Below, piece by piece: positions 1 to 8,992 of a stretch of DNA of 64,000 bases. Within the stretch, counting starts at the first letter, position 1, and each line of letters opens with the position of its first letter. The position numbers were made by a program, and so were the translations under genes. Below the pieces are notes generated by a model, which was not told the DNA's origin, searched no databases, and saw only the letters and a program-made list of their open reading frames with translations. This DNA is from UBA7672 sp040398425 (GTDB taxonomy: Bacteria; Pseudomonadota; Alphaproteobacteria; Caulobacterales; Hyphomonadaceae). The stretch lies in NCBI GenBank assembly GCA_040398425.1, contig JBBATZ010000013.1:1-64000 (forward strand). The letters are read 5' to 3'.

Positions 1-29
1 TAATCCACATCACCGCTCCGCTGTGCGGC

Positions 30-66
30 AAAAAAGAAGCGCCGCCGGGTGGCATCCCGGCGGCGC
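30..66 (-). terminator. Rho-independent terminator of the TonB receptor gene
   Basis: A perfect 11-base stem (39-49 with 56-66, GCGCCGCCGGG on the + strand) with a 6-base loop is followed, in minus-strand sense, by a T-rich run at 38-30. It lies about 26 bases past the receptor stop codon, so it is well placed to end that transcript. Confidence 0.85.
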
Positions 67-92
67 AAAGCCAAATCGTTCTTAGGGGTTGA

Positions 93-2393
93 TCAGAACG
101 ATTTTCGGATCGTCGCGAACACCTGGCGGGGCGAGCCCACCATCAGCGTCTGGTTGTCGGAAGACGTGTTGAACCCGTTGGTTCCGATCGTGGAGACATG
201 TTCCTCGTCGAGCAGGTTGGTGACGTTGAGCTGCAGTTCCGTGTCATCCAGCATCCCGCCAGTGAGGCGATAGCCTGCCGTCAGATCGACGAGCGCATAG
301 CCGTCGACTTCAGCGTTGTTCACGTAGCTGAAGTAGCGCGAGCCCGTGTAGGCGACCGACAGCTTGCCGTAGAGCGCGCCATTGTCGTAGCCAAGGTCCG
401 CCTTGAGCAGGTGCTCCGGTGCGTTCACAACCGTCTTGCCGCCCGTGAGGATAGGCGTGACCAGCGTGGCGTCGGTGACGTTGTTGTCGTACTTGGAGTC
501 GTTGTAGGCGTACGAGCCGAACAGCGTCCATTCGTCGGAGAGCTCATACGAGCCAGCAAGCTCAAGGCCCTGGGTCGTGACGCTGCCGACGTTCTTGATG
601 ACCGACGGGTTGCCGATGATGCCCGCGCCCGAAGACAGGCCCAGCAGGCGGTCGTCGAACTTGACGTAATAGGCCGCCGCGACGCCCTGGAACGGACCAT
701 TGCGATAGCGATAGCCGATCTCGGTCGTCTTAGAGCTTTCGGGATCGGTGTTTGCCTTGATGAAGTCAAAGCCCGACTGTGTCTGGCTGGCGGCCGGCGC
801 CAGCGTGTGTGCGCGCATGTTCTCGGTGTAACCGCCGAACACTTCGCCGTCGCCGAGACGGTAGGTGAAACCGACCTGCGGCAGGAGGTTGTCTTCAGAT
901 GTGATCGTGCCATCGAGGTCGTTGTTGGCGCCCGCCGTCGGAACGGCGAAGCCGTTGATGAGCGTGTCCACGGTCATGTCGACCGTCACGGATTTGAAAC
1001 CGCCAGACAGGGTCAGGTCGTCTGTGACGTCCCAGGTGTCCTGGATGTAGAACATCATGGTTTCGAAGTCGTAGGTGTACGACCACTGAGTCGCGAACGG
1101 GTTACGCATGAAGTCCAGCGTCGGCCGCGGCGTAGTGCGTATGTTGGCGTAGTAGCGGCGATCCTGGTTGAAATCGTTGTACTCGTACCAGAAGCCGCCT
1201 TCGATGTTGTGAGCGCCCAGCGTCCATTTGGCGGACCCCAACACGCCATTTCGGTTCATGTCGTACTCGGTGGTGCGTACCGAGATCGGCGACACCGTCG
1301 CCCCGCCCTGGCCAAACGAGAACGGGCTGACATAGGGCGTGAACCAGATGCCCTGGCCTTCGTTGGAGTGGATGTATCCGGTCAGCGACGCGCTGAGATC
1401 GGCCGTCAGGTCGACGCTGTAGGTGAGGCGCGCGAGGTTGTCGTCGCGCAGGCCGGAGGCGTCATAGTAAGCGTCGTCAACCGTCTGGATCGGTGAGGGG
1501 TAAACCGTGCCAGCGGCAGCGTTCGTTACCGGCGCGCCGGTATCGCGACGGTTGTTGGCGATGTCGGCCACCTGCTGGGCCAGCGCCCAGTTCGGGGCAG
1601 AGTTATCCCAGTCATAGCCAAGACGCGAGATCATGCCGAGCGAGAGATCCTGATAGTCCGTCTCGCGGCGCTTCGACCAGTTGTAGAAGCCCGACAGCAC
1701 GCCCGGCCCGATCGGTTGTTCGAAGCTCAGGTTGGCCTGCTCGGTCTCCTGCGGGCCTTCGCCTTTCCACTTGTCCTGCGTATGATTGACGTACGAGATC
1801 GAGGCCTTGCCGCCGGTCGGCAGGATGCCTGTTTCAAGCCGTACATAGCCGCGGAACATGTTCTCGGACCCGCCTGTCAGCGCGACCTGGCCGCCAAAGT
1901 CATCGTCCGGGGCGCGGCTGGTGAAGGTGAGGGCGCCGCCGAGGTTTGATGTCGAAGCGGTCGAGAGCGAGGCTGCGCCCTGCGCCAGTTCCACCTTGGC
2001 GAGGTTTTCCGAGATGATCGCGCGCGAGATGTGCAGGCCGTTATAGTTGCCATAGCTCATGTCGCCGAGCGGCACGCCATCGAGCGTGTAGCCGAGCTGG
2101 TCCTTCTGGAAGCCGCGGATGTTGATATTCACCGCCCACTCATAGGCGCCGAACGGGTCGGCCGCCGTGTAGTTCACGCCCGGCAGGCTCTCGATAAGCT
2201 TGATCGCGCTCGTGCCGGCCGCTTCCAGCGACAGGTCTTCGGCGGTCAGCGTCTGCACCTGCCGGGTCTCGCCCTCGCCGAGAATGACGACAACATCGCC
2301 CGCTGTGTCTTCAATCGAAGGGCCGGTCTGCGCCCATGCGTGGCCGGCGGTCAGCGACGCAATCGCGGCGCCCATCAAAAGCTTGATCTTCAC
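93..2393 (-). CDS. TonB-dependent outer-membrane receptor
   Basis: A 766-residue outer-membrane receptor that would import a ligand using TonB energy; the ligand cannot be read from the sequence. The start is a GTG (2393) with an AAGGGG ribosome site upstream. The N-terminus is a signal peptide ending ALA-type at about residue 21 (AWAQ). A plug domain follows (about 45-160, with NINIRGF and a GGALTFTSR segment near its end). The rest is beta-barrel-like, alternating polar and aromatic residues, and ends in F (IRKSF), as outer-membrane barrels do. No ECF sigma/anti-sigma pair or metal-uptake genes adjoin it. An internal ATG at codon 7 would destroy the signal peptide, so GTG is preferred. Confidence 0.93.
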   Translation of the reverse strand: MKIKLLMGAAIASLTAGHAWAQTGPSIEDTAGDVVVILGEGETRQVQTLTAEDLSLEAAGTSAIKLIESLPGVNYTAADPFGAYEWAVNINIRGFQKDQLGYTLDGVPLGDMSYGNYNGLHISRAIISENLAKVELAQGAASLSTASTSNLGGALTFTSRAPDDDFGGQVALTGGSENMFRGYVRLETGILPTGGKASISYVNHTQDKWKGEGPQETEQANLSFEQPIGPGVLSGFYNWSKRRETDYQDLSLGMISRLGYDWDNSAPNWALAQQVADIANNRRDTGAPVTNAAAGTVYPSPIQTVDDAYYDASGLRDDNLARLTYSVDLTADLSASLTGYIHSNEGQGIWFTPYVSPFSFGQGGATVSPISVRTTEYDMNRNGVLGSAKWTLGAHNIEGGFWYEYNDFNQDRRYYANIRTTPRPTLDFMRNPFATQWSYTYDFETMMFYIQDTWDVTDDLTLSGGFKSVTVDMTVDTLINGFAVPTAGANNDLDGTITSEDNLLPQVGFTYRLGDGEVFGGYTENMRAHTLAPAASQTQSGFDFIKANTDPESSKTTEIGYRYRNGPFQGVAAAYYVKFDDRLLGLSSGAGIIGNPSVIKNVGSVTTQGLELAGSYELSDEWTLFGSYAYNDSKYDNNVTDATLVTPILTGGKTVVNAPEHLLKADLGYDNGALYGKLSVAYTGSRYFSYVNNAEVDGYALVDLTAGYRLTGGMLDDTELQLNVTNLLDEEHVSTIGTNGFNTSSDNQTLMVGSPRQVFATIRKSF

Positions 2394-2800
2394 GAAACAC
2401 CCCTTGGCTTCTTGGCTGGTCCATGGCGGACTTGCGCGGCGGGGGTAGGGGCGTTGTGTGACAGTGCAGCCTCAACCGCGTGACGGATCGGCGTCAGCCC
2501 GGCAAAAGTTCCATGACGAGGATTGAGGGCCACACGCGCCCCGAACCGCGGAATTCACTTGTTGGAAACCCCCTGACCCCCTATTTTGGTAGTTGGCGGT
2601 AAGCTGCAGCGTTCGAACGGCACAACATTCCGTCGACCGTACATTTCTGTCAGGGAGCTGGCTCTGGCGGGGACCGTGGTCCTCATCATCTGGCGCCCAC
2701 CTAGCTTGCTGGGTCGAACGGGAATGATAAAGCTCGTACGGCGCACGTGGCCCCGCCAACCTATCCTTCTCATGCGCTCGCTGGAGCGAAGACGCGGCGC
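2394..2800. other. 406-base intergenic region holding a possible 6S RNA
   Basis: No credible protein gene. The receptor promoter must lie in its left part (minus strand). The right part (2603-2787) folds into a long interrupted hairpin, described separately. I looked for a cobalamin-type riboswitch before the receptor and saw none of its conserved boxes. Confidence 0.5.
2603..2787 (+). ncRNA. ssrS: Candidate 6S RNA (RNA polymerase regulator)
   Basis: Known context: in many proteobacteria 6S RNA is encoded just upstream of the 5-formyltetrahydrofolate cyclo-ligase gene, and that gene lies just downstream here. Seen: a 185-base span closed by 2603-2611 with 2779-2787 (8 of 9 pairs), an inner perfect 7-pair stem 2666-2672/2751-2757 (GGCGGGG/CCCCGCC), and an apical hairpin 2700-2706/2707-2713. 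Between outer and inner stems is a large unpaired zone, as in the 6S open bubble. A GTTCG follows the 5' closing strand, as in the E. coli RNA. The bubble is lopsided and I could not align it to a covariance model, so this is a candidate only. Confidence 0.38.
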
Positions 2801-3124
2801 ATGTCCGATGCAGCAGGTTCAAGTGATTCCAGTCCGCCTTGGGGCAGCCCCGAAGCTTGGGACGGAATGGCCGATTTCCTGGAGGAGCATCGCGGTTGGA
2901 CCTTCACACTGAAACCCTGCTGGCGCTGGAGCGAAAGTTGGGATCACGATCATTGCATCTCCTGCGGGCAGGCGATCGTGGAACCCGTACCTAGAGAAGA
3001 CGCGATTTCAATTGCTTATGGCATCAGCGACCTGCATGCGCGGGGCGCAGACTATGAATGGCTCTGTCCCGATTGCGCGCGCCTGCTTGCCCCGCGCCTC
3101 GAACTCAGGCTGGTTGACGCATGA
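2801..3124 (+). CDS. Small zinc-ribbon-like protein upstream of cyclo-ligase
   Basis: A 107-residue protein of unknown function. It has two CxxC knuckles, CISCG and CPDC, about 45 residues apart, which could bind one zinc ion, and a Trp-rich stretch before the first knuckle (RGWTFTLKPCWRWSESW). The stop overlaps the start of the cyclo-ligase gene (ATGA), so the two are translationally coupled. The ATG at 2801 is preferred over an upstream in-frame ATG at 2747, which would fall inside the candidate 6S RNA; no strong ribosome site decides it. An ATG at 2867 is another option. No enzymatic motif is visible. Confidence 0.7.
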   Translation: MSDAAGSSDSSPPWGSPEAWDGMADFLEEHRGWTFTLKPCWRWSESWDHDHCISCGQAIVEPVPREDAISIAYGISDLHARGADYEWLCPDCARLLAPRLELRLVDA

Positions 3125-3720
3125 CCGACTCCGCCGAGATCACCGAACAGAAAGCCATCCTGCGCGGCCACATGGCGGAGACCCGTTCGGAGGCCGCCGC
3201 GCGCGATCCGGATGCGGCCGAGCGTCTTGCGGCGCGCTTCCCGATAAAACTGTTCGACCGTTATGGCCCAGTTGTTGCCGGAACCATCGCCATCGGCGAC
3301 GAGCTGGATGCATCACCGCTTTTGTCACGCCTTGCGGGCAAGGGTGCGCGCATCGTCCTGCCGCGCGTAGAGCCAGACGGCCAGATGACGTTCCGGGACG
3401 CAACCCGCGCCACGCTTGAGAAGGGGCCGTTCGGCCTCACCCAGCCATCTGCAACCGCAGAAATCGTGCGACCCAATCTCGTCTTGGCGCCGCTGCTGGC
3501 ATTCGACCTGCGCGGACGCCGTTTGGGCTATGGCAAGGGCTACTATGATCGCGCCATTACCCAGCTCCGCGCCACGGGGCGCGTCTTCTATCTCGGTCTC
3601 GCTTATGCGCAGCAGCAGGTCGATGCGGTGCCGGTCGAGCGCCATGACCTCCTGCTCGACTGGGTGGAGACCCCGCTTAATTCGATTCCGCTTTTCCTGG
3701 GGCAGGCCGTCTCGCGCTGA
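3121..3720 (+). CDS. 5-formyltetrahydrofolate cyclo-ligase
   Basis: Converts 5-formyl-THF to 5,10-methenyl-THF using ATP, returning stored folate to the one-carbon pool in the cytosol. The 199-residue length fits the family. The C-terminal signature LAFDLRGRRLGYGKGYYDR (about 125-143) is the family hallmark: the nucleotide/folate-binding loop G-x-G-x-G-Y-Y-D-R. An N-terminal helix with basic residues fits the first conserved block. It overlaps the zinc-ribbon gene by four bases and probably shares its transcript. The formate-THF ligase gene (fhs) lies 34 kb away in the same window and acts in the same pathway. Confidence 0.95.
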   Translation: MTDSAEITEQKAILRGHMAETRSEAAARDPDAAERLAARFPIKLFDRYGPVVAGTIAIGDELDASPLLSRLAGKGARIVLPRVEPDGQMTFRDATRATLEKGPFGLTQPSATAEIVRPNLVLAPLLAFDLRGRRLGYGKGYYDRAITQLRATGRVFYLGLAYAQQQVDAVPVERHDLLLDWVETPLNSIPLFLGQAVSR

Positions 3721-3824
3721 GTGGCTGCGCTGCAACTCCTTGCTGTGGATTAATGCCCAGGCGGGGTTTCATGCTTGCCGCGGCGCGGCCGTCGCGCGAG
3801 CATGCCAGAAGGGAGATACCGCTG

Positions 3825-6188
3825 ATGATCAAGGTTGTGCGCGCAGCACTGCTCGCCTCGCTCACCGCAGCCTCGGTCGCTGCGTGCGCTGGCGGTGGCG
3901 GCGGCGGTGGCGGCGTAAGCCTGCCGCCCCCGCCCTTAGCACCGCCCCCGCCTACAGTTCCCCCGCCGCCCGCTCCCCCGCCCCCGCTCCAGCCGCCGGC
4001 GTTCTACGAGACGACAGAGTATTTCGGTTCCGGCTTCACCAGCCCGAGTGGCCTCGTAAACCGATCGGGCCTCGGGCAGATCGGCGCATCGACCGCCTAT
4101 TCGCAGGGCGCCACAGGGCAGGGCATCGTCGTCGCTGTGGTCGACAGCAATGTCGACACAAGCATCACCGAGCTGAGGGGCCAGCTGTCCGGCACGCACG
4201 ACATGGCCTTGAACCGCGCGACCACCGATATCGACCCGAACGGTCATGGCACGATGGTCACCAGCGTCATCGTTGCCAACAAGGACAATGTCGGCGTCCA
4301 TGGCGTCGCCTATGAAGCCAAGGTCCTCTCAATCCGCGCCGACACGCCCGGTTCATGCCAGCTAACAGGTGTGGATCAGGGCTGCAGTTTTGCCGATCGC
4401 AACACGTCGGCAGCAATCGGCTACGCAATCGCAAACGGCGCGAAGATCATTAATATATCGCTCGGCGGTCCGATCGACAAGGACTTGACTTTTGAGAGCG
4501 CGGTGAAGCGCGCCGCTGCGGCTGGGGTGCTTGTGGTGATTGCGGCTGGTAATGACGGCGTCGACGACAACGGTGTTGCGCTGCCGACTGGCACAGGGCC
4601 TACCGAGCCTGCCTACATCGCAGGGCAAAACGGAACCCTCGGGCACGTCGTCGCTGTTGGCGCCGTCGACCGCAATGGGCAGATGCCCAACTTCTCCAAC
4701 CGCGCGGGGCAGACCGCGAACTACTATCTGCTGGCGCCTGGCGTGTCGGTCATCGTCGCGGGCGTGGACGATAATCTTCGCTTGCCGAACAATCCCGCTT
4801 GTTCGACGACCGTGACCACTGGCTGCAATGATCTCGACGATGAGGGCGACTACTGGTCTGCCTCGGGCACATCGTTTGCAGCGCCGCACGTCGCTGGCGC
4901 ACTCGCATTGATGCTCGACCGGTTCCCCAACATGACGCCGCAGGATGCGCTCTCGGCCCTGCTGGTCACCGCGACCGACTATGTTACAACAACGCCTGAC
5001 TTCGTGGCGGGTGTAACGGCTGGAGTCGGCACGGATCAGGTCGGTGGACGCGGCATCCTCAATCTCGCCCGCGCCTTCGCGCCGATCGGGACCGCCAGCT
5101 TCAACTTTGGCGGCGAGCCAGTCGAGGTCGCGCAAGCGCTAGCCCCGGCCAGCGGCGCGCTGGGCGACTGGGCGTCAAACTCGGGCGCCTTCAACGGCGT
5201 GGTCTTCCAGGACATGTACAAGCGCGGCTTTCGCGCCGACGCCACGCACATGCTGCCCGGCCGTGCAGCTTTCGGCGACTTCGCGGTGCGCGCCGACTAT
5301 GCGCGCGGTCAGGCCCGCGCCTTTGAAATGGGACCGGCGCAACTGTCCTGGTTCAATGCTCCTGCGCCCGCCTTCGACCCGCGCACGCCGTGGGCCGAAG
5401 CGCCCGAGGCGACCTTCCAGTTCAGCTATGCGATCGGCGACAGCCGCGTGTCGGTGGGGCGCGGCGGCGGTCCACAGCGCCTAACGCCCGGTATCATGTT
5501 GGTCGAGGATCCGTCCGGTCCGGCGACGGTCGGCTCAGGCGATTCCTGGTCCAGCGTCAAGCAAGCCGTCGGTCCCTTGCAGTTCGACGCCCGCACGGCG
5601 AGCGGCAGTGGCCGCAGCTCCAACAGCATCGGGTTGGGTCATGAGGAAGACGACTGGGCCGTGCGTCTTGGTTACGCCTCTCTACGCGACGCCAACGCGA
5701 CGCTCGGCGGCACGCTGCAAAGCCGCTTCGGCGGCGATGACCAGACGCGGTTGAACGCCGTCAGCGTCGAAGCCCGCCTTAATGCCGGCGCGTGGATTGT
5801 CTCGGGTGCGGTCGAGGCTGCCGACGTAAAGATCGATCGCGCCAATGTCGCGGGCCTGTGGACCTCCAGTTGGACGCTTAGCGCGCAGCATCCCTTTGCC
5901 GGCGGCGACATGCGTCTCACTGCGGCGCAACCACGCCGGGCGGAGGGCGGAGCGCTCACCTTCGATGCCCCGATCGAGGTCACGAAGTCCGGCCGGCTGC
6001 TCTACGAGCAGCGCACTGCAGGCCTCACGCCGTCAGGTCGCGAGCTTGATCTCGAAGCCGCCTGGATCACGCAGCTCGGCGCCGCCACAACGCTCGAGGC
6101 AGCAGCAGCGCTGGCTATGCAACCCAATCACGTCGCCGGCGCCGATCTGGAAACGGCTGTATGGCTCAGCCTACGACATCGCTGGTAG
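3825..6188 (+). CDS. S8 (subtilisin-like) serine protease lipoprotein with barrel-like tail
   Basis: A 787-residue secreted protease. The start ATG at 3825 has a GAAGGGAG ribosome site; an ATG at 3753 would add 24 residues before the signal peptide. The signal peptide ends in a lipobox (VAAC, Cys21), then eight glycines and a proline-rich linker to about residue 58. The S8 domain spans about 95-420, with Asp107 (AVVDS), His141 (NGHGT) and Ser350 (SGTSFAAP). The last ~300 residues are Gly/Ser-rich with alternating hydrophobics and end LSLRHRW, resembling an autotransporter or outer-membrane beta domain. A lipidated N-terminus plus barrel-like C-terminus suggests a surface protease; the substrate is unknown. 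Confidence 0.88.
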   Translation: MIKVVRAALLASLTAASVAACAGGGGGGGGVSLPPPPLAPPPPTVPPPPAPPPPLQPPAFYETTEYFGSGFTSPSGLVNRSGLGQIGASTAYSQGATGQGIVVAVVDSNVDTSITELRGQLSGTHDMALNRATTDIDPNGHGTMVTSVIVANKDNVGVHGVAYEAKVLSIRADTPGSCQLTGVDQGCSFADRNTSAAIGYAIANGAKIINISLGGPIDKDLTFESAVKRAAAAGVLVVIAAGNDGVDDNGVALPTGTGPTEPAYIAGQNGTLGHVVAVGAVDRNGQMPNFSNRAGQTANYYLLAPGVSVIVAGVDDNLRLPNNPACSTTVTTGCNDLDDEGDYWSASGTSFAAPHVAGALALMLDRFPNMTPQDALSALLVTATDYVTTTPDFVAGVTAGVGTDQVGGRGILNLARAFAPIGTASFNFGGEPVEVAQALAPASGALGDWASNSGAFNGVVFQDMYKRGFRADATHMLPGRAAFGDFAVRADYARGQARAFEMGPAQLSWFNAPAPAFDPRTPWAEAPEATFQFSYAIGDSRVSVGRGGGPQRLTPGIMLVEDPSGPATVGSGDSWSSVKQAVGPLQFDARTASGSGRSSNSIGLGHEEDDWAVRLGYASLRDANATLGGTLQSRFGGDDQTRLNAVSVEARLNAGAWIVSGAVEAADVKIDRANVAGLWTSSWTLSAQHPFAGGDMRLTAAQPRRAEGGALTFDAPIEVTKSGRLLYEQRTAGLTPSGRELDLEAAWITQLGAATTLEAAAALAMQPNHVAGADLETAVWLSLRHRW

Positions 6189-6211
6189 GCGCCGCCGAAG
6201 ACTTCCAGCAC

Positions 6212-6556
6212 TCAACCAGCTGCTCGCTGCGCGCCGAGCAGCAGCACCTTCACGTCGCCCTTGGCAGCGAGGCTGACGACAAGCAGGTAGATGGTCAGGA
6301 ACATCATGCCGCCGAAGACGGCGATCAGGCCAAGCAAAAGTCCCAGCGGCGAGAAATGGTGACGCCAGGCCGTCCACAGTCCCGACAGGATGAGGAAGCC
6401 CATGAAGTCGGTGTTGAATTGTCCCGGCCATGTCATCGCCGCCATGTCGCCGAAGAAAACCGGCAGCAGGTTCCAGCCATGGTTTGCGATGACGACGCCC
6501 GTGTAGGCGGTGAGCGCCAGCAGCATCAGCACCAGCAGTATCCTGAAGCCCATCAT
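6212..6556 (-). CDS. Small inner-membrane protein, unknown function
   Basis: A 114-residue protein with three likely membrane helices: about 5-25, 50-65 and 70-93. Tryptophans and a WRHH segment sit at the loops. I do not recognise the family. It begins with two consecutive ATG codons (6556, 6553) and a weak GAGAG ribosome site. It is convergent with the S8 protease gene (23-base gap) and lies downstream of opgH on the same strand, 115 bases apart. Base composition and frame use are normal for the region, so it is probably a true gene. Confidence 0.7.
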   Translation of the reverse strand: MMGFRILLVLMLLALTAYTGVVIANHGWNLLPVFFGDMAAMTWPGQFNTDFMGFLILSGLWTAWRHHFSPLGLLLGLIAVFGGMMFLTIYLLVVSLAAKGDVKVLLLGAQRAAG

Positions 6557-6671
6557 CGCTGAAACTCTCGTCGCTTGCCCTGCATCGTTTGCAGACGCCT
6601 TCAGTGCGCCGGACGCAAGCTCGAAACAATTACCTGCGGGGTAAACGGGCTAACGATCAGCCGGTCAAAAG

Positions 6672-8711
6672 CTAGTCGCCGTCGCGCCGATATGCGCCCG
6701 GCTGCTGCAGCCTGCGGACGCGGCGCATGGCGCGGCGGACGGCGAGGCCCATGCGGTTGGTCGGCCGGCTGCTGCGCGGCCGGGCGAGGCGGCGGACCTC
6801 TGTCGTGCCACGCGCGGCAAGCAGTTCGGCGCGACGGACGATGTCGGGTTGCGCGAGATCGTCCGGTGTCGCCATCAGGCGCCAGGAGACAGACCCCCGG
6901 CGCGCTACGCCGGATATCTGCCGGGCGATCAGCGGCGCGAATAGCAGGACGCATCCCATCGGCAGGTTCTGCAGCAGGAAGCTCGGCGACACGGCGAAGG
7001 AGGCCACCAGCAGGATCATGCCGAAGATCATGTGCTGCTGGTAATGGCGCACCAGGTCGCTCCACGAGAACCCGTTACGGTCGCGCACCTGCGGACGCCA
7101 GCCGCCATCGACCCCCATCAGCGTGGAGAGGATAGAGCCGGCATGGTTCACCATGATGATCGGCGCCGTCAGCGCAGTCATGCCAAGGTCACAGGCGACT
7201 GCCACGAGGAATCGCGGGGAACGGTCCCAGCCCGGAAGCTTTCCGGCGGCCCAGAGAATGATCGCGAGCCATTTCGGCGAGGTCAGCAAAACTGCCGAGA
7301 TCAGCAAGAGACGAAGCCCTGCCATCGGATCGGGTGGCACAGCGGCCAGCATCTCGGTGTCGAAAAATTTGGCGTTGCAGGCGATCAGTACGCCTATCAC
7401 CGCAAGGCTCAGCCATAGCAGGCCCGAGACATAGCTCATCAGGCCGGCGAAGATGTGCACCTTGGAGAGCCAGTCGAAGCCGCGTGTGAACAGGATCTGC
7501 ACCTGCTGGATGTTGCCCTGGCACCAGCGACGGTCGCGCGCGGCAAGGTCAACGATGGTCGGCGGCGCTTCTTCGTAACTGCCGACGATGTCGCCAGCGA
7601 TTTCCACGCGCCATCCGGCGCGGCGGAGCAGGGCGGCCTCGACAAAGTCATGGCTCAGGATCTTGCCGCCGAGAGGTTCCTTGCCCGGCAGGTCCGGCAG
7701 CGCGGCGTGCCTGGCGAAAGGCGCAAGACGGATGATTGCGTTGTGGCCCCAGAAATTGCCTGCGCCGCCCGACCACCAGGTCAGGCCTGCGCCGAACAGG
7801 CCGCCATGGACTCGCAGCGCCAGCTGCTGGGCGCGCGCCGAATAGGTGCGTGCGCCGACAATGGCGAACAGAGTCTGGATCAGCGCGGTGCGCGGCCGCG
7901 CATCCATGCGCCGCACCAGCTCGAGCATGGCTTCCGGCGAGAGCAGGCTGTCAGCGTCGAGTTCCAGCATGTAGTCGTAGCGGCCGCCCCAGCGCTGGAC
8001 GAAATCGTTGATGTTGCCCTGCTTCTTCTGGGTGTTCTCGCGGCGACGGCGATACCAGAAAGGCTCAGCCCCACGGCGGCCCATCAGGTCCTGCATGGCT
8101 TCTTCCTCGATCTCGACGAGGGCCGGGTCCATGGTGTCGCTTATGAAAAAGACCTCGAAGCCTTTCTCGGCGCCGAGGTCTTTCAAAGAGTCCCACATCG
8201 CTTCTGCAGCAGCGATCACCTTGGAGGGCTTCTCCTGATAGATCGCGATGATGATGGCGGTGCGGCTCCCCTTTACCGGAAGTTCCTTCGAGGGCGCTGG
8301 TGGCTTGGGCGAGGTCAGCAGGATCACAGCGCCGGCAAAGCAGGTGAGGGCGGCAACCGAAAGGTAGAAAAAGTTCGCTGTGAAGATCCCGACTGCGGTC
8401 CATTCAAATCCGTTGACGCCGCCAGCCGCAAAACTGCCCAGCATGGCCTGTCCCGCAAACAGCGTTGCGATCACGGCGCCGGCCACGAGAATCAGGAAAC
8501 GCCATTTACCGTCGGTCTCGTACTCGGGTCTGCTGCGACGGGTGAGAAGGGGTTGTGCCGGCATGTCGAGGCGCTGCTCGGGCGGACGGCGCGCAAAGCC
8601 AGTGTCTGCTGCGACATATCCCGTGCGGGCTGAGCCGGCCTGGATAACGTCCTGAGTATCTGATTGGCCAACGCCTGCGGGCGTCCGCCCCTCGATCTTG
8701 AATGACTGCAC
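6672..8711 (-). CDS. opgH: Glucans biosynthesis glucosyltransferase (OpgH/MdoH)
   Basis: Inner-membrane glucosyltransferase that makes the beta-glucan backbone of osmoregulated periplasmic glucans from UDP-glucose. It is 679 residues from the GTG at 8711, which has AAGGGG eight bases upstream. The open frame continues upstream but without protein character. Two helices lie at about 65-110, then a family 2 catalytic domain with ELDAD, then SHDFVEA and a RRWCQGN motif (the Q/RxxRW-type acceptor site). A block of C-terminal membrane helices follows. Family members are usually 650-850 residues. The usual partner opgG (periplasmic branching protein) is not in this window. Confidence 0.93.
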   Translation of the reverse strand: MQSFKIEGRTPAGVGQSDTQDVIQAGSARTGYVAADTGFARRPPEQRLDMPAQPLLTRRSRPEYETDGKWRFLILVAGAVIATLFAGQAMLGSFAAGGVNGFEWTAVGIFTANFFYLSVAALTCFAGAVILLTSPKPPAPSKELPVKGSRTAIIIAIYQEKPSKVIAAAEAMWDSLKDLGAEKGFEVFFISDTMDPALVEIEEEAMQDLMGRRGAEPFWYRRRRENTQKKQGNINDFVQRWGGRYDYMLELDADSLLSPEAMLELVRRMDARPRTALIQTLFAIVGARTYSARAQQLALRVHGGLFGAGLTWWSGGAGNFWGHNAIIRLAPFARHAALPDLPGKEPLGGKILSHDFVEAALLRRAGWRVEIAGDIVGSYEEAPPTIVDLAARDRRWCQGNIQQVQILFTRGFDWLSKVHIFAGLMSYVSGLLWLSLAVIGVLIACNAKFFDTEMLAAVPPDPMAGLRLLLISAVLLTSPKWLAIILWAAGKLPGWDRSPRFLVAVACDLGMTALTAPIIMVNHAGSILSTLMGVDGGWRPQVRDRNGFSWSDLVRHYQQHMIFGMILLVASFAVSPSFLLQNLPMGCVLLFAPLIARQISGVARRGSVSWRLMATPDDLAQPDIVRRAELLAARGTTEVRRLARPRSSRPTNRMGLAVRRAMRRVRRLQQPGAYRRDGD

Positions 8712-8992
8712 GCGCAGCACCCCTTGAGACTTACATGCGGTAGACCGGCGTGCCGATCCGGTCGTCCTGCTCCCCCGCAGCCAGCCTGCTGGCTCCCTTT
8801 TGGAAGTCCGGCCTGCCCCGGCGCAGGCTATAGCATGCGGACCGCCCCTTGGGGCTATACCCCTGCCACTGAAAGCAGAAAAGCGCATGCAATTAATTGG
8901 TTGACTCTTGCCGCGTCCGCGAATGATCAGGTCTGTTACAATTAAGTCATTGATTTCGTTCAGGCAGCTCAAACCAGCGTTTGTCCGATGGT

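Noticed and set aside
198..1496. 432-codon plus-strand open frame opposite the TonB receptor gene
   Set aside because: It is a GC-rich shadow of the receptor gene; no domain, signal or ribosome site.
2631..2655. Third copy of the ~190-base repeat, from CGACCGTACATTT shared with 63262-63450
   Set aside because: Only about 13 bases match; flanks do not align, so chance is likely.
7455..8633. 392-codon plus-strand frame opposite opgH
   Set aside because: Antisense shadow; no recognisable motif.
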